Below are positions 9,401 through 19,398 of a DNA stretch of 64,000 bases, in pieces. The position numbers and the translations under genes are program-made. The notes below the pieces were generated by a model that made no database searches, was not told the origin of the DNA, and saw only the letters and a list, made by a program, of their open reading frames with translations. The stretch comes from Euphorbia lathyris. Its lineage: Eukaryota; Streptophyta; Magnoliopsida; Malpighiales; Euphorbiaceae. The stretch spans positions 56,359,001 to 56,423,000 of the forward strand of contig NC_088916.1 of NCBI RefSeq assembly GCF_963576675.1, in the 5' to 3' direction. How positions within the stretch are numbered: the first letter of the stretch is position 1; every line of letters starts with the position of its first letter.

Positions 9401-10574
9401 CGACTCCTTTCTTAGCCTGGAGACCCTCCTTAATATTAGAGGTGTGAAGATTAGTAATCAGGAGGAGGATAAGGACAGACACTGCTGGGCCTTGACTAAT
9501 AATGGTTCTTATTCTTGCAAATCGGCCTATGAAGCTTTTACCCCTAATAGGGCTGATCCTCCTTTGGAAATTTGGAAGTCCATTTGGGCCCTCAAAGTCC
9601 CCTACCGCATTAGGAGTTTCCTATGGCTGGGAGTCAAAGACAGGCTCCTCACGAATGCAGATAGACACAGAAGGCACTTGGCTGTATCTGGTGCCTGTAG
9701 CAGATGCAGCGGCCATGTGGAAACCTTGTGCCATGCTTTGAGGGATTGCCCGAATAGTAGAAAGGTTTGGGAAGGGGTCCTTCCTCACCACATCCTTCCT
9801 TCCTTTATGGGGTTCTCTGATATTGACTGGTTCTCTGAAGGCGTTAATGGGAATTTGTTGGCCAGTATGGAGCACGGGGCTATTCTCTTCGCTATTATTT
9901 GTCACCAAATGTGGAAATGGAGGAATGAAGAGTTATTTGCTAAGAAGACTGTCTTTATTCCTGACCTCCGGTTTTACTTCTCGAAAAAACTCTCTGTTAT
10001 TACAAAGAGTTTTGAAGGAGAGCCCCTGGTTCACCCCTCTCCGGTTAAAGAGGTCCAGTTAGTTGGTTGGAGGAAGCCCAGGGAAGGGGTTGTCAAGTTG
10101 AATACGGATGGCTCCTGCCTTAGTAATGGCAGAATTGCTGCTGGTGGAGTTCTTCGGGATGCTGGTGGCGCCTGGCTGGCTGGGTTTACCCATAACTTAG
10201 GTACGGGCTCCTCCTTTACTGCAGAGCTCTGGGGGATCTTGTCTGGCATTAAACTCGCCATTCGCATGGGTGTTAAAAGACTTTCGGTGGAGTCTGACAA
10301 TTTGGAGGCTATCAACAGGATTTCGGATAGACATGCTGTTTGTCTTAAGAGTCAGAATCTCATTAAAGCCATCTTGAGGCTTCGTCCTGCCTTCGATTCT
10401 CTTACCTTCTCCCATATTTATAGGGAGCAAAACCGCGTGGCGGATCGCTTGGCAGCTGCTGGGCATGGGGGGATGTTAGGTGTTTCTACCCTTTCCTTTC
10501 CTCCTTCTTTTCTGTTACCTTCTCTTCTTGAGGATAGGATTGGGGTCAGTCTTCCTAGACTGATCCCGGGTTAG
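6474..10574 (+). CDS. LINE ORF2: endonuclease / reverse transcriptase / RNase H
   Basis: The replicase of the element, 1,366 residues and uninterrupted. An APE-type endonuclease covers residues 1-230 (WNVRGAAS at the N-terminus, LLETKV, GDFNDIALL, and SDHCPIL near the end). The RT core lies at about 480-760, with LIPKVAKP, RPISLCNVLYK, KLDLEKAYDRLNW, GIRQGDPMSPFLF and the catalytic FADD box near residue 680. A zf-RVT-type Cys/His region sits near 1045-1110 (CSRCSGHVETLCHALRDCP). The RNase H domain starts near 1205 (KLNTDGSC) with acidic residues in TDGS, AELWG and ESDN. Its job is target nicking and primed cDNA synthesis at the chromosome. All expected domains are in place, so it may be competent; activity is not shown. 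Confidence 0.92.
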   Translation: MDFFVWNVRGAASKATRIHVNDLIKQFNPSCFVLLETKVSGAKADEVVRKFKNWNCVRSEATGRAGGIWLFWKPGQVNIDIVTMDSQFIHSKVCYPGNKPFFITFVYADPVSTNRRRLWEILHSFSSNMVEAWLVAGDFNDIALLSDQRGGGNHYVNRCLNHKQSMDMCGLSDLGAAGHKFTWKRNSVFVRLDKVYANVAAIYRFSEVKVLNLPFRHSDHCPILINLVKGNRLKGNRPFRYLVAWESHPEFKDFVKSNWHPHSDVLLATEEFRRNVAVWNQNTFGHIIRRKNKLLRRMEGVQRCLEVRFDHSLNGHLRALRNELEAVLRQEELLWFQKSRKAWIQDGDRNTRFFHLSTIIRRQRNRIEAIKDASGEWIFEEEDIRRLALDFYKDLFREEAVDLESAHSGISFPRLGEDAINNAFHPIELKEIDLAFSSIGSTKAPGIDGIPASFYHKHWDTVKEGIYSFVLGVFGGSNDISLVNKTLLVLIPKVAKPSSFLQMRPISLCNVLYKAITKIVANRIRKILPDIISQNQGSFVPGRQLMDNVVIAQEVVHSMKIKKGKKGIVALKLDLEKAYDRLNWSFLLDSLAKAGIPENWRNLIGKCISSPVFQVMINGDMSDEFSPSRGIRQGDPMSPFLFVIAMERLSHLIQEAVSKGTLHPVSINRHCPPVTHLLFADDVMLFVEGNEEQIKAVMDILDCFCEASGQKINIHKSRMLCSKNMDNSLCRRLSEMSGIPLTQSFGKYLGVPLHSDRVSKASFKDILDKSNGLCASWKANSLSLAGRLTLIQSINCAAPNHIMQACKLPEPVLNDLDKINRRFLWGESGDGRKIHLVPWKEACQPKSRGGLGIRQAKDNNKVLLMKLLWRMWQSPSSLWVRLLCGKYRKDRIFGGPKERVVSCSFLWKGLSAVFAEFCTGIGLEVGNGRSISFWYDTWIGDKPLIEVCIAPPPNDLLSWRIADVVDSEGDWIWSKFDSFLSLETLLNIRGVKISNQEEDKDRHCWALTNNGSYSCKSAYEAFTPNRADPPLEIWKSIWALKVPYRIRSFLWLGVKDRLLTNADRHRRHLAVSGACSRCSGHVETLCHALRDCPNSRKVWEGVLPHHILPSFMGFSDIDWFSEGVNGNLLASMEHGAILFAIICHQMWKWRNEELFAKKTVFIPDLRFYFSKKLSVITKSFEGEPLVHPSPVKEVQLVGWRKPREGVVKLNTDGSCLSNGRIAAGGVLRDAGGAWLAGFTHNLGTGSSFTAELWGILSGIKLAIRMGVKRLSVESDNLEAINRISDRHAVCLKSQNLIKAILRLRPAFDSLTFSHIYREQNRVADRLAAAGHGGMLGVSTLSFPPSFLLPSLLEDRIGVSLPRLIPG

Positions 10575-10949
10575 GTTTTTGTTTGTTTGTTTTTTTTCTT
10601 CCCTTCTTACCAAAAAAAAAAAAATTAAATAAATTCTTTTACTTATTTATCATAAACTGCACAATTTATTTTGATTTTGTCAAATTAAACAGTTATGCCC
10701 CTATTTTTCTCTTTACAGTTTTTTTCCATTATCATCCGTTTACAGTTTTTTTTTCCCATTATCATCTGTTTCTTGTTTATGGATTTTTTTTTTTTTTTGA
10801 AGATTTTCTGTTTATGGATTAGGTACTGAGTTTTAAATTAGATTAGGGATATAGGATATTGTGTAAAGAAAACTAGTACATATTAGAGCCATAATTTTAG
10901 CAAAAGAAATAAAACTGTTAAAAAAAATTTGTTTTGTGTATTAATACAT

Positions 10950-11322
10950 AGGCATTATATCATTTAGGTCTCTAAATTAAAGATTCAAAATCAATTACAA
11001 CCCTAAAATATCAAAATCATCAATCAAGTTCCTGAACTAAATAAAAATCACCAATTAAGTCACAATCATATCCTAAAATCAGAAACTGTGATTATTTGAT
11101 ATAGAATATAATAATCTCTGTGTCGGTTCAAAATGAGTTTGAAAAAAAAGGGTCTGAAAATGTTCAATTGAATGAATTTTGATGAGATCTAATGATTTTT
11201 GTTTATCATATGGACTCAATTGATAATTTTTGCTTAGTGCAATGACTTCATTGGTGATTTTAATAATTTAAGATCCTAATTAATTTTGAAACCTTAAATT
11301 TAAGAGCGAAATGAATATTATA

Positions 11323-11324
<2 letters not shown>
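10950..11324. mobile_element. Foldback MITE next to TA microsatellite
   Basis: The left side (TAGGTCTCTAAATTAAAGATTC...) pairs with the right side (...ATTTTGAAACCTTAAATTTAAGAG) as a diverged inverted repeat of about 120 bp per arm. No coding sequence is present. The right end abuts a pure TA run. Confidence 0.5.

Positions 11325-11402
<78 letters not shown>
11325..11402. repeat. (TA)n microsatellite, about 38 units
   Basis: Uninterrupted alternating AT for about 77 bp. An open frame running through it encodes only a repetitive Tyr-Ile string and is an artefact. Confidence 0.95.
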
Positions 11403-11405
<3 letters not shown>

Positions 11406-11832
11406 CCTAAATAATGTTAAAAGTGTTAGATATTTTCATATAAAAAAACTATTGGATATTAATATGATTATCAAAATTAAAAAATGTGATTATTTAAATT
11501 TAAATTATATTATATCATTTTCCACCATATCAATAAAGAAGTGGAGAAATGTGATAGGTGAATTTATTTATATGAATATACATTTATTCACTAAAATTAT
11601 TAAGAGATAAAACCAACTTTTCCAGAAAAAAAAATAAAAAAATAAAAACCAACTAAATTTGAAGGGTTGCCGCTAATGACAATTTTAATTTTTTTTTTTT
11701 TTTTTTTTTTAATGAAAATGGGGTTAATGACAGAATGAAGGTAGGATTTGAAGTATTTGACATAAAAGAAATAACTATCACCACTTTGAGATATTTGTAT
11801 TTTTTCTACATATTTATGAGATTCATGTAAGG

Positions 11833-12880
11833 AACCCAAATTTTAATTATTTTTTGATAAATTGATCCAAGATCAATTAAGTTTGGAAAGTGCGATTTAG
11901 TTTTAGTACCTAAACTTTTTGATATCTGAAATTTATTTTTACATTTAAAAATATTAGTTTAAATATTACAATGCATTATGTTTTTAATTGATTTTTTTTT
12001 TTTCAACATGTCTTTCTCACTTGTCAACCATAATTCATAGATTCTTCTTTTTCATATTTAAACACAAATTTTTACAACCTTAACATTTTGTTTTTTTAAT
12101 CTCACTCAACGAAAAGATCAATAAAACTCAATCCATTGACTATAGGAATTTTTCCTTTCAATTCCTAAATATAAAAAGCATATATATGAGTATTGATATT
12201 TTGATACAAAATTCTTCATATATAAAAGTGTATTTTTAATATTTAAATTTAAACTTGTTAGTATTCTAAGTCCTAATAGTAGAAGTCTGATTTTGAAATT
12301 GCCTATAATTTATAACGAATAATTTTTCATCAAAATATTAATACTCATATGTATGTTTTTTTAGGAGTTGAAAGAAAAAATGTCCCTCAACTTATAACAA
12401 ACAATAGGTTGAGCTTTAGTGACCTTTCCACTAGTGAGATTAAAAAAAATGTTAAGGTTGTAAAAATGAGAAAAATTAAATGACACGGTGAATCACATAC
12501 ACTGCTCTGCCTAATTAGAGTATATTATTTTCAATTTGGTGTTTAATCATGAAAATGAAGAATATATGAATTATGGTTGCTATATATTTTAAAAATATTA
12601 GATAGTAGAGAGATGAGACAAGAGAGAAATAAATGTCGAGAATAAAATCAAATTAAAAAAATAAAAGTGCATTGTAGTATCCAAAGTAATAGTGTTTAAG
12701 TGTAAAAGTAAATTTCAGGTATAAACGTGATACAATTTAGGTGCCAAAAATAAATTATACTTTCAGAGATAAGTTCAAGATGATCAAAATTTGGACTGAT
12801 TTGATACCCAAATATGCATTTGAGCCAAATTGACTCCACATGACAACTTAAAGGACCAATTTAATCCTTTATAAAAAAAC
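11833..12880. mobile_element. Large foldback MITE, about 430-bp arms
   Basis: CCCAAATTTTAATTATTTTTT at the left pairs with the reverse complement of the segment ending AAAATTTGGACTG near 12797. The pairing continues inward through the ACAATGCA..., AACCATAATTCAT and AACCTTAACATTTT landmarks. The centre is around 12250-12300. The adjacent 12798-12880 segment (CAAATTGACTCCACATGACAAC) is shared in reverse orientation with 4310-4412. Confidence 0.65.
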
Positions 12881-13121
12881 TGCAATGCACTACATGTGGA
12901 GTCAATTAAAAGATTAAATTGGAATTGGGATTCAATTGAATATTTTGATGTTAAATCGTAATGAAGTGTCGATCTAACTTATTTATTCCCAGAAAGTAAT
13001 GGTTATTTAAAAGCCTTACCAAACTAAATAAGAAAAAATTTAGCATCCACATAGATAGTTAATCTTAAACAAAATTAAAAACAAAAACTATCAACAAAAG
13101 TAGGACTACTTAAAACACTAA
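12881..13121. other. AT-rich spacer, no feature seen
   Basis: No open frame or repeat was recognised between the MITE and the LINE-2 target duplication. Confidence 0.5.
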
Positions 13122-13559
13122 GTAATTTTGATTAAATCTTTTGTCTCTCCTCTTGGAGTGCTTTTCTCTTCTCCTGTGAGATGCCTAAACCCTTATCACT
13201 TTTCATCCGAATCAATTGGTAGCCTGATCACATTGAATTCCTTTCTTTTACTTCAATTCACTGATCTATTACTCCTTTCATATAATTCTTTGATTTCTTG
13301 GATTCGTTGGTTTTCTCTGATCTCTTGAGACTTCTTTGCGCCGCCTTCACGATTCCCCCAATTAATCAATCGTTCGTCTCTTCCATTTGATTCTTTGGTT
13401 CTCCGATTAATCGATTCTCTCATCTGAAGCCCAGGACTCTGATTCTTTTGGAATCGCTCTTCAAGATCGGGTAATTCATTGGTGCGGTGTCTTTTTCTGA
13501 TCTTTCTTTATTTTTGCGGATTTTTGGGTCATTTTGTTTGTGTGGAGGTCTGGTTGATC

Positions 13560-14615
13560 ATGGACAGACAGCCCGAAGTTGAAGCCGAATATGCGCGCCT
13601 TAACCTTGAAGGGAGTCCGGACGATGTATTGGTTCTGGATGATGAAGCGTTGCTCCCAGGTCAAGAACAGGAATTGTTCTTTATTGTTGGACAATTCTTA
13701 TCCCCCCGGCCAGTTCATTTTGACTCGATGAAAAAAACTTTAGCGGCAATTTGGAGGCCAGTGAAGAAGGTTACGGTAACTGAGACGGAAGTGGAAGGGC
13801 GCTATTTGTTTCAATTTTACCATGAGCTCGATGTTGCTAGGGTATTGAATGACGGGCCTTGGACGTTTAACCAGAATGTATTGATTGTTCGAAGGCTGGC
13901 TGTCTCAGAACAGGTATCTTTGTTGGAGTTGAATGCTCTTATCATTTGGGTCCAAGTATATGATCTCCCTATTGATTTTCAAACTGAGCCGGTTTGTAGA
14001 GCATTAGGGAATAGTTTGGGTGGTTTTGTGGAAGCAGATCCGAAGAATTTCACAGGTCTTAGACGAAGCTTCTTGCGCATTAAGGCTACTATTGATGTCA
14101 ATAAACAACTCAAAACAGGGCAAAATTTACAGCGACGTGGAGGGAAATGGTTCTGGGTTACGTTTAAGTATGAAAGACTTCCACAATTTTGTTTCTTTTG
14201 TGGAAAGCTTGGGCATGTTGATAAATTTTGTGGCTTGTTCTTTGATTCTCCGGATAAGACTACAACACGTCAGTTTGGGAATTTTCTTCGAGCTCAGTTA
14301 AGAAATCCTGTAAGTCCTGTTGGAAAAATTTGGCTTCGTGACTCTGTGGAGGATTCTGAGGATAATATGAGTACATCAGAGGAGCAACATTTGGAGATGA
14401 TACAAGATATAGGGAGCTCAAAGGAAGAAAGTCAGACAGGGAATATGAAGTCAGCAATTAACAATTCAAATACAGTCATAACAGAGGGGATTACTATTGT
14501 GCCTAAACGACAACGTACTGCTGATGGATTCAAAGCGAGTGAACTAAACTGCACCGATCAGTCAAAAAGCGGGTTGAAGACGGGATCTGGAAAACAGACC
14601 TGTCAGGATTCATGA
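13560..14615 (+). CDS. LINE ORF1: DUF4283/zinc-knuckle protein
   Basis: A Gag-like RNA-binding protein of about 351 residues. I place the start at the ATG at 13560 (MDRQPEVEAEY), because upstream in-frame codons lack an ATG and look like leader. A DUF4283-type region runs from about residue 40 to 175 (FDSMKKTLAAIWRPV, GPWTFNQNVLIVRRL, IIWVQVYDLPIDF). A CCHC knuckle, CFFCGKLGHVDKFC, follows near residue 212, and the tail is charged with a short basic KRQR patch. The stop TGA at 14613-14615 overlaps the ORF2 ATG at 14612 as ATGA, which suggests coupled termination and reinitiation. The frame itself is intact. Confidence 0.85.
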   Translation: MDRQPEVEAEYARLNLEGSPDDVLVLDDEALLPGQEQELFFIVGQFLSPRPVHFDSMKKTLAAIWRPVKKVTVTETEVEGRYLFQFYHELDVARVLNDGPWTFNQNVLIVRRLAVSEQVSLLELNALIIWVQVYDLPIDFQTEPVCRALGNSLGGFVEADPKNFTGLRRSFLRIKATIDVNKQLKTGQNLQRRGGKWFWVTFKYERLPQFCFFCGKLGHVDKFCGLFFDSPDKTTTRQFGNFLRAQLRNPVSPVGKIWLRDSVEDSEDNMSTSEEQHLEMIQDIGSSKEESQTGNMKSAINNSNTVITEGITIVPKRQRTADGFKASELNCTDQSKSGLKTGSGKQTCQDS

Positions 14616-17600
14616 GTCTCCTAAGTTGGAACTGTCGGGGTTTGGGAAACCCGCAGACAGTTAATGTCCTCCGGGACCTGGTTCGTTTCCACAAGCCATT
14701 AGTGATTTTTCTAATGGAAACGATGTTGAAGGCTGATAAAATTTCTCTGGTTTGTAAGAAGCTGAATTTTGAAGGTAGCTGTATTGTCGATTGTCAGGGT
14801 CATGGGGGTGGATTGGCCCTTTTTTGGAAATCGAATGTCAGGTGATGATAAAAGCGTCCACTAGTAACTATATTGATGCTTGGATTCAATTTCAGAATAT
14901 CCCGGGATGGAGGTTCACTGGCTTCTATGGATATCCGGAACGAAGCCGTAGACGGGAGTCATGGGATCTTCTTAGATCTTTATCAGATGGGTCTGGGGCT
15001 GCTTGGTGTTTATTAGCAGATTTTAATGATCTTATTTCCTTAGCGGAGAAGAGAGGGGGAAATCGTCACCCGAATGGATTGATTGAGGGGTTCAAAGCGG
15101 CCATTGAAGATTGTGGCGTGTGTAGTATGAGAATGCATGGTTATCCATTTACATGGGAAGTTGGGCGTGGCACAAATAGGTGGATTGAGGAAAGATTAGA
15201 TCGGGCACTTGTTAACTCTAGCTGGAAGGATCTATTTGTTAATTCGGAACTGCACAATGTGGCTGCGGCGTGTTCAGATCACTCAGTATTGGTTCTTAAA
15301 ATAAAAGCATGGGTACAGATTTCTGGGGTTAGGCGTTTCAGGTTTGAGAATAGCTGGCTTAGAGAGGAACATTGTGGTAATGTGGTGGAACAAGCTTGGA
15401 ATTTACACAGGTCGAAGACGGTATCAGAGAAAATTGAGGCATGTTCATTGGCTCTGCAGAAGTGGAGTAGCACCATTGAGGGGAATTTTCACCGAGCAAT
15501 TAATCAATACCGGAAGCTATGTGATCAATTTCGTGGAAGGTCTGATGCATACGGTTTGGGGCAGTATGAAATGGCGCTGAAATTGTATTTGAAAACGCTA
15601 AAACAGCAGGAAGATTTTTGGAAGCAACGTGCGAAGCTCTTTTGGCTTCAAGACAGGGATTCAAATTCTAAATATTTCCACGCACACGCTTCAGCCCGCA
15701 AACGAAATAACTCATTTCATGCCTTGAAAAATGCCGTTGGGGATTGGTGTCAGATTGGCCAAGGCTTGGAGGAACTGTTAGTTGAATACTTCCACGATAT
15801 CTTTACTACCAGGGGTTGCGAAGATTCTGAGATTTTATCTGAGGTTAGAACTCGTGTAACTGATACGGATAACAGTACCTTAACATGCCCGTTTACTATT
15901 GAGGAAGTTAAGAGCGCATGTTTTTCAATGCACCCTGATAAAAGCCCGGGGCCTGATGGATTCAATCCTGCGTTTTATCAGAGGTTTTGGAGTATTATCG
16001 GATCGGATATCTCGACGGCTTGTTTATTATTTCTGAATTCGCTGGAGCTTCCCCCACAGCTTAATGACACTCTGATTGTCCTAATTCCTAAGAAAGCTGA
16101 GGTTGAGTTTGTGGCAGATCTTAGACCAATTGCGCTATGTAATGTTTTATACAAGATTGTCTCAAAAATGCTTGCTAACAGATTTAGGAGGATTCTGCCG
16201 TCCATAATTTCTGAGACACAGAGTGCGTTCTTGACAGGCCGGCTGATCACAGATAATGTCATAGTGGCATACGAGGTGATTCATAGATTGAAGTTGAAAA
16301 GAAAAAATGGATTGGCTGCTCTTAAGCTGGATATGAGCAAGGCGTACGATAGAGTTGAATGGAATTTTCTTCGTCATATGCTTCTTAAGATGGGGTTTTC
16401 TCTCCAATGGGTGAATTGGCTTATGATGTGTGTGACATCAGTAAGATACAGAATACTGCATAATGGCAAGGAATTGGGGCCTGTTAATCCGACTCGTGGA
16501 CTTCGCCAAGGAGACCCGCTCTCCCCCTTTCTTTTTTTGATTTGTGCCGAGGGACTTACATCTATTCTCCAGGCCCGGGTTAGAGAGGGAAGGATTCATG
16601 GATGTGTGGTTGCTGCTAATGCTCCTCGAATTTCACACTTATTCTTTGCGGATGATTGCTATTTGTTCTTTAAGGCCAATATTTCTGAAGCAACTACTAT
16701 TCGACGGTGCCTCTACTTGTACGAACAGGCTTCTGGGCAACAAGTTAATTTTCAAAAATCCTCTATGTTGTTTAGTAATGGTACGGACAGTAATAATAAG
16801 ATTGGTGTGATCTCGACTCTGGGGGTGCCTGAAGTTACTGATATGGGCTTTTACTTAGGCGTCCCGATTGCTGTAAAGAAGAGTAAAATGCAAACTTTCA
16901 GTTTTATTAAGGACCGAGTATGGAACCGAATTAACGGATGGAAAGAAAAGTTCCTCTCTAGAGCTGGAAAGGAAGTTTTAATTAAATCAGTGCTTCAGTC
17001 AATCCCTACGTATATCATGAGTATTTTCCTAATGCCGGATCAGTTCTGTGATGATGTGAATAAAATGTTAAATCGCTTTTGGTGGAAATCAGCAGGCGAG
17101 GCGGGTAAGGGTATCCATTGGAAGCAATGGTCACGGCTATGTTATCCTAAGGCGTTAGGAGGATTGGGATTTCGCCATATCCACAATTTCAACCTTGGGC
17201 TTCTTGCAAAACAAGGTTGGCGTATCATGCAAAATCCGTCTTCTTTGATCGCTCGACTTCTAACAGCAAGGTATTTTCCATCATCGGATTTTTTGAATGC
17301 GAATCTCGGTCATAACCCTTCATTTGTTTGGCGGAGCATTTTAGCTGGACGGGAAGTTCTTAAACACGGGCTTCGTTGCAAAATTGGTAATGGGGCCAAC
17401 ACGGATATATGGGATAGTCCCTGGCTACCCGATAAAGCTGATCCGAAGCCTTCTAGTCGAGTAGATCTTACTCTTCCAACGGGTCTTGTCCAGGACCTTC
17501 TGCTTCCAAATGGACGCTGGAACTCTGAACTAATTGCTGAAACTTTTGATGATAGGGATCAGAAACTTATATTCTCTATACCCAGAAGGGATCTTACACG

Positions 17601-18663
17601 GGAAGATGGTTGGCTATGGCAATTTGAAAAATCCGGTTCTTATTCGGTTCGAAGTGGTTCTCGAGTGTCTTTTCTTGCTGGTTTGGTGTTAAATCAGAAT
17701 CCGGAAATCAATTGGGCTCTTATTTGGAAGTTGGATGTGGCTCCGAAGATTAAAAATTGTATATGGCGGTTGTTCTCCTCGTGCTTGCCAACCATGGCAA
17801 ACTTAACTAAACGCCATTGTAACTATCCAAATGTTTGCCCGGTATGTGGAGATTGTGGCGAGGATGATACACACGCGTTTCTTACATGTTCATTTGCTGC
17901 TCAAGTTTGGAACATTTACTTTGGGGACTCCCATATGGCAGCAGTTGGGAATTTTACAAGCTGGTTGGGTGAGTCTCTTGCTAATAATTCAGGACTGATT
18001 ATGGCAGAAATTGTGACTATTGTATGGACCCTATGGAAGCATCGGAATGCGGTGGTCTGGGATAAGAAGAAATCGCGTCCTGATGTGGTTATACAATAGG
18101 CGAGAAACATTCATCAGGAGTGGCTTACTGCTCAAGCGCTTAAACCGAAGTCAGAATCAGTTGTCTCGCGGGCTCAGGTTCGTTGGCTATGTTCGCCGGA
18201 AGGTATGATCACATGTAACGTGGATGCTGGGGTGAGCAAGGATACTGATTATTGCTCCATGGGCTTCCTTATTCGCGATCATTCAGGTATGTGTCTGTAT
18301 GCGACTCATGGAACCTATGCTAGTATTTCTGATCCTGCTATTGCTGAGGCGATGGCCATTAAAGAAGCGCTATCTTGGATTAAAAATGCTAACTTAGGCG
18401 GGGTGATGGTGCAATCTGATTGCTTGGTAGTGGTTCAAGCTATTCTTAAAAATGAGAATCATCTTTCATACTTGTCTGAGATAATTATAGAGTGTAGGGA
18501 TCTTATGGCTAGGATTGAAAATGTATCAATCTCGTTCATTAAACGTTCAGCGAATGTAGCCGCTCATTGTTTGGCTAGGGAGGCTAATTCTTTATTTGTT
18601 CGTGGAGAGTGGAAATGTCCACCTCCGTTTCTTATCGATGTTTTGATTGCTGATATATCGTAA
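14612..18663 (+). pseudogene. LINE ORF2 (endonuclease-RT-RNase H), frameshifted
   Basis: The element replicase, about 1,350 codons. It begins at the ATG overlapping the ORF1 stop. The first frame runs to a stop at 14845, and the coding frame then continues shifted by one base from about 14841. It is open until an in-frame TAG at 18097-18099, after which the same frame resumes to 18663. The endonuclease part shows LSWNCRGLGN, LADFNDLIS and CSDHSVL. The RT shows RPIALCNVLYKIVSK, KLDMSKAYDRVEW, GLRQGDPLSPFLF and FADD near 16650. A zf-RVT Cys/His region is near 17840-17890. RNase H (NVDAG, EAMAIKEAL, QSDCLVV) lies after the premature stop. The two lesions make it a pseudogene of a once complete protein. 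Confidence 0.9.
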
Positions 18664-18955
18664 TAATATTCTGATTGTTCTAAAAAAAAGGTAATTTTGA
18701 TTAAAAAAAACACTAGGTAATTTATTAATAATAAATAATAACTCCTAAAATAAAAGATTTTAAATATGCAGTAACAACGTCTTGATTTTTCTCTCTGTGT
18801 GAGAGTTACCCCTGTTGAGGGTTTGTTTGCTTTTTTCGTCTGGTTTTCCACCGCTACCTCCGCCGCTTGTGTTTTTGTTTGGTTTTTCGGCCGGCGATAT
18901 GTGCTACAGCCTTCACTTTCGCCGTGGTTGATTCCGTTTTACTGTTTCAATTAGG

Positions 18956-19036
18956 GCTCGGTCTGGTTTCTTTTCCGTTGACGCTCGGACTGGTTTCTTT
19001 TCTGTCGCCGCTCGGTCTAGTTTCTTTTCCGCCGCT
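18956..19036 (+). repeat. 27-bp tandem repeat (x3) in LINE-3 5' UTR
   Basis: Three units start at 18956, 18983 and 19010, each with the core GCTCGGNCTRGTTTCTTTTC. The third unit is slightly diverged. They sit in the leader of the element, where non-LTR elements keep their internal promoter. Confidence 0.8.
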
Positions 19037-19398
19037 GCTGTGTTTCTGGTGGTTTTTCCACGCTGGTGAGTGCTTCTTCTGATTATTTTCGCCTCTATGT
19101 TTCCGATTGGATTATCTGAGTCGGTGAATGCTTCTTTTGGTTACTTTGCTGTTGATTGACTACGACTGTGTTTTCTTATACTGTGTTCTGTTAATTGGTT
19201 TTTGATATTAAGGATTCAGTTTGTTTTTCTCCTAATATTGAGTGCTTCGATTGTGTTCTTCTGTATTCGAAGGTTTTGGTGGTTTTAATTTTGTATTTGA
19301 GTGGTTATCAATATGGATTTTTGCTCCTCTTGAGAGCCGTCTATCCTTTGTGAGGGTTTAGGGTTTTAGATTGGATTTCCATCATCATTCTACCTTCA

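Larger units (their letters stand above)
4465..10624 (+). mobile_element. LINE-1: L1-clade non-LTR retrotransposon, both ORFs open
   Basis: The element has ORF1 with DUF4283-like and zinc-knuckle regions, ORF2 with endonuclease, RT and RNase H, a short 3' UTR of T/C-rich sequence, and a poly(A) run ending near 10624. The 5' boundary is uncertain and is set at the CT-rich run before the ORF1 start. A clear target-site duplication was not found, so the 5' end may be slightly truncated. Neither ORF contains a stop or frameshift, unlike the other two LINEs here. It is therefore the youngest or best-preserved LINE in the window. Confidence 0.85.
13137..18690 (+). mobile_element. LINE-2: full-length L1-clade LINE with 15-bp TSD
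   Basis: GTAATTTTGATTAAA is found at 13122-13136 and again at 18691-18705, directly after a short poly(A). This defines an element of about 5,554 bp. The 5' UTR (13137-13559) is C/T-rich. ORF1 is open. ORF2 carries one frameshift and one in-frame stop, so the copy is probably dead. It belongs with LINE-3 rather than LINE-1, because the N-terminus of ORF2 (LSWNCRGLGN) and the overlapping ORF arrangement are shared. Confidence 0.93.

Noticed and set aside
4500..10624. Target duplication for LINE-1 from AAAATTAA on both sides
   Set aside because: Eight bases of A/T in an AT-rich region next to poly(A) is too weak to call.
11311..11610. Open frame starting in the TA microsatellite
   Set aside because: It encodes a Tyr-Ile repeat from the microsatellite and then AT-rich noise.
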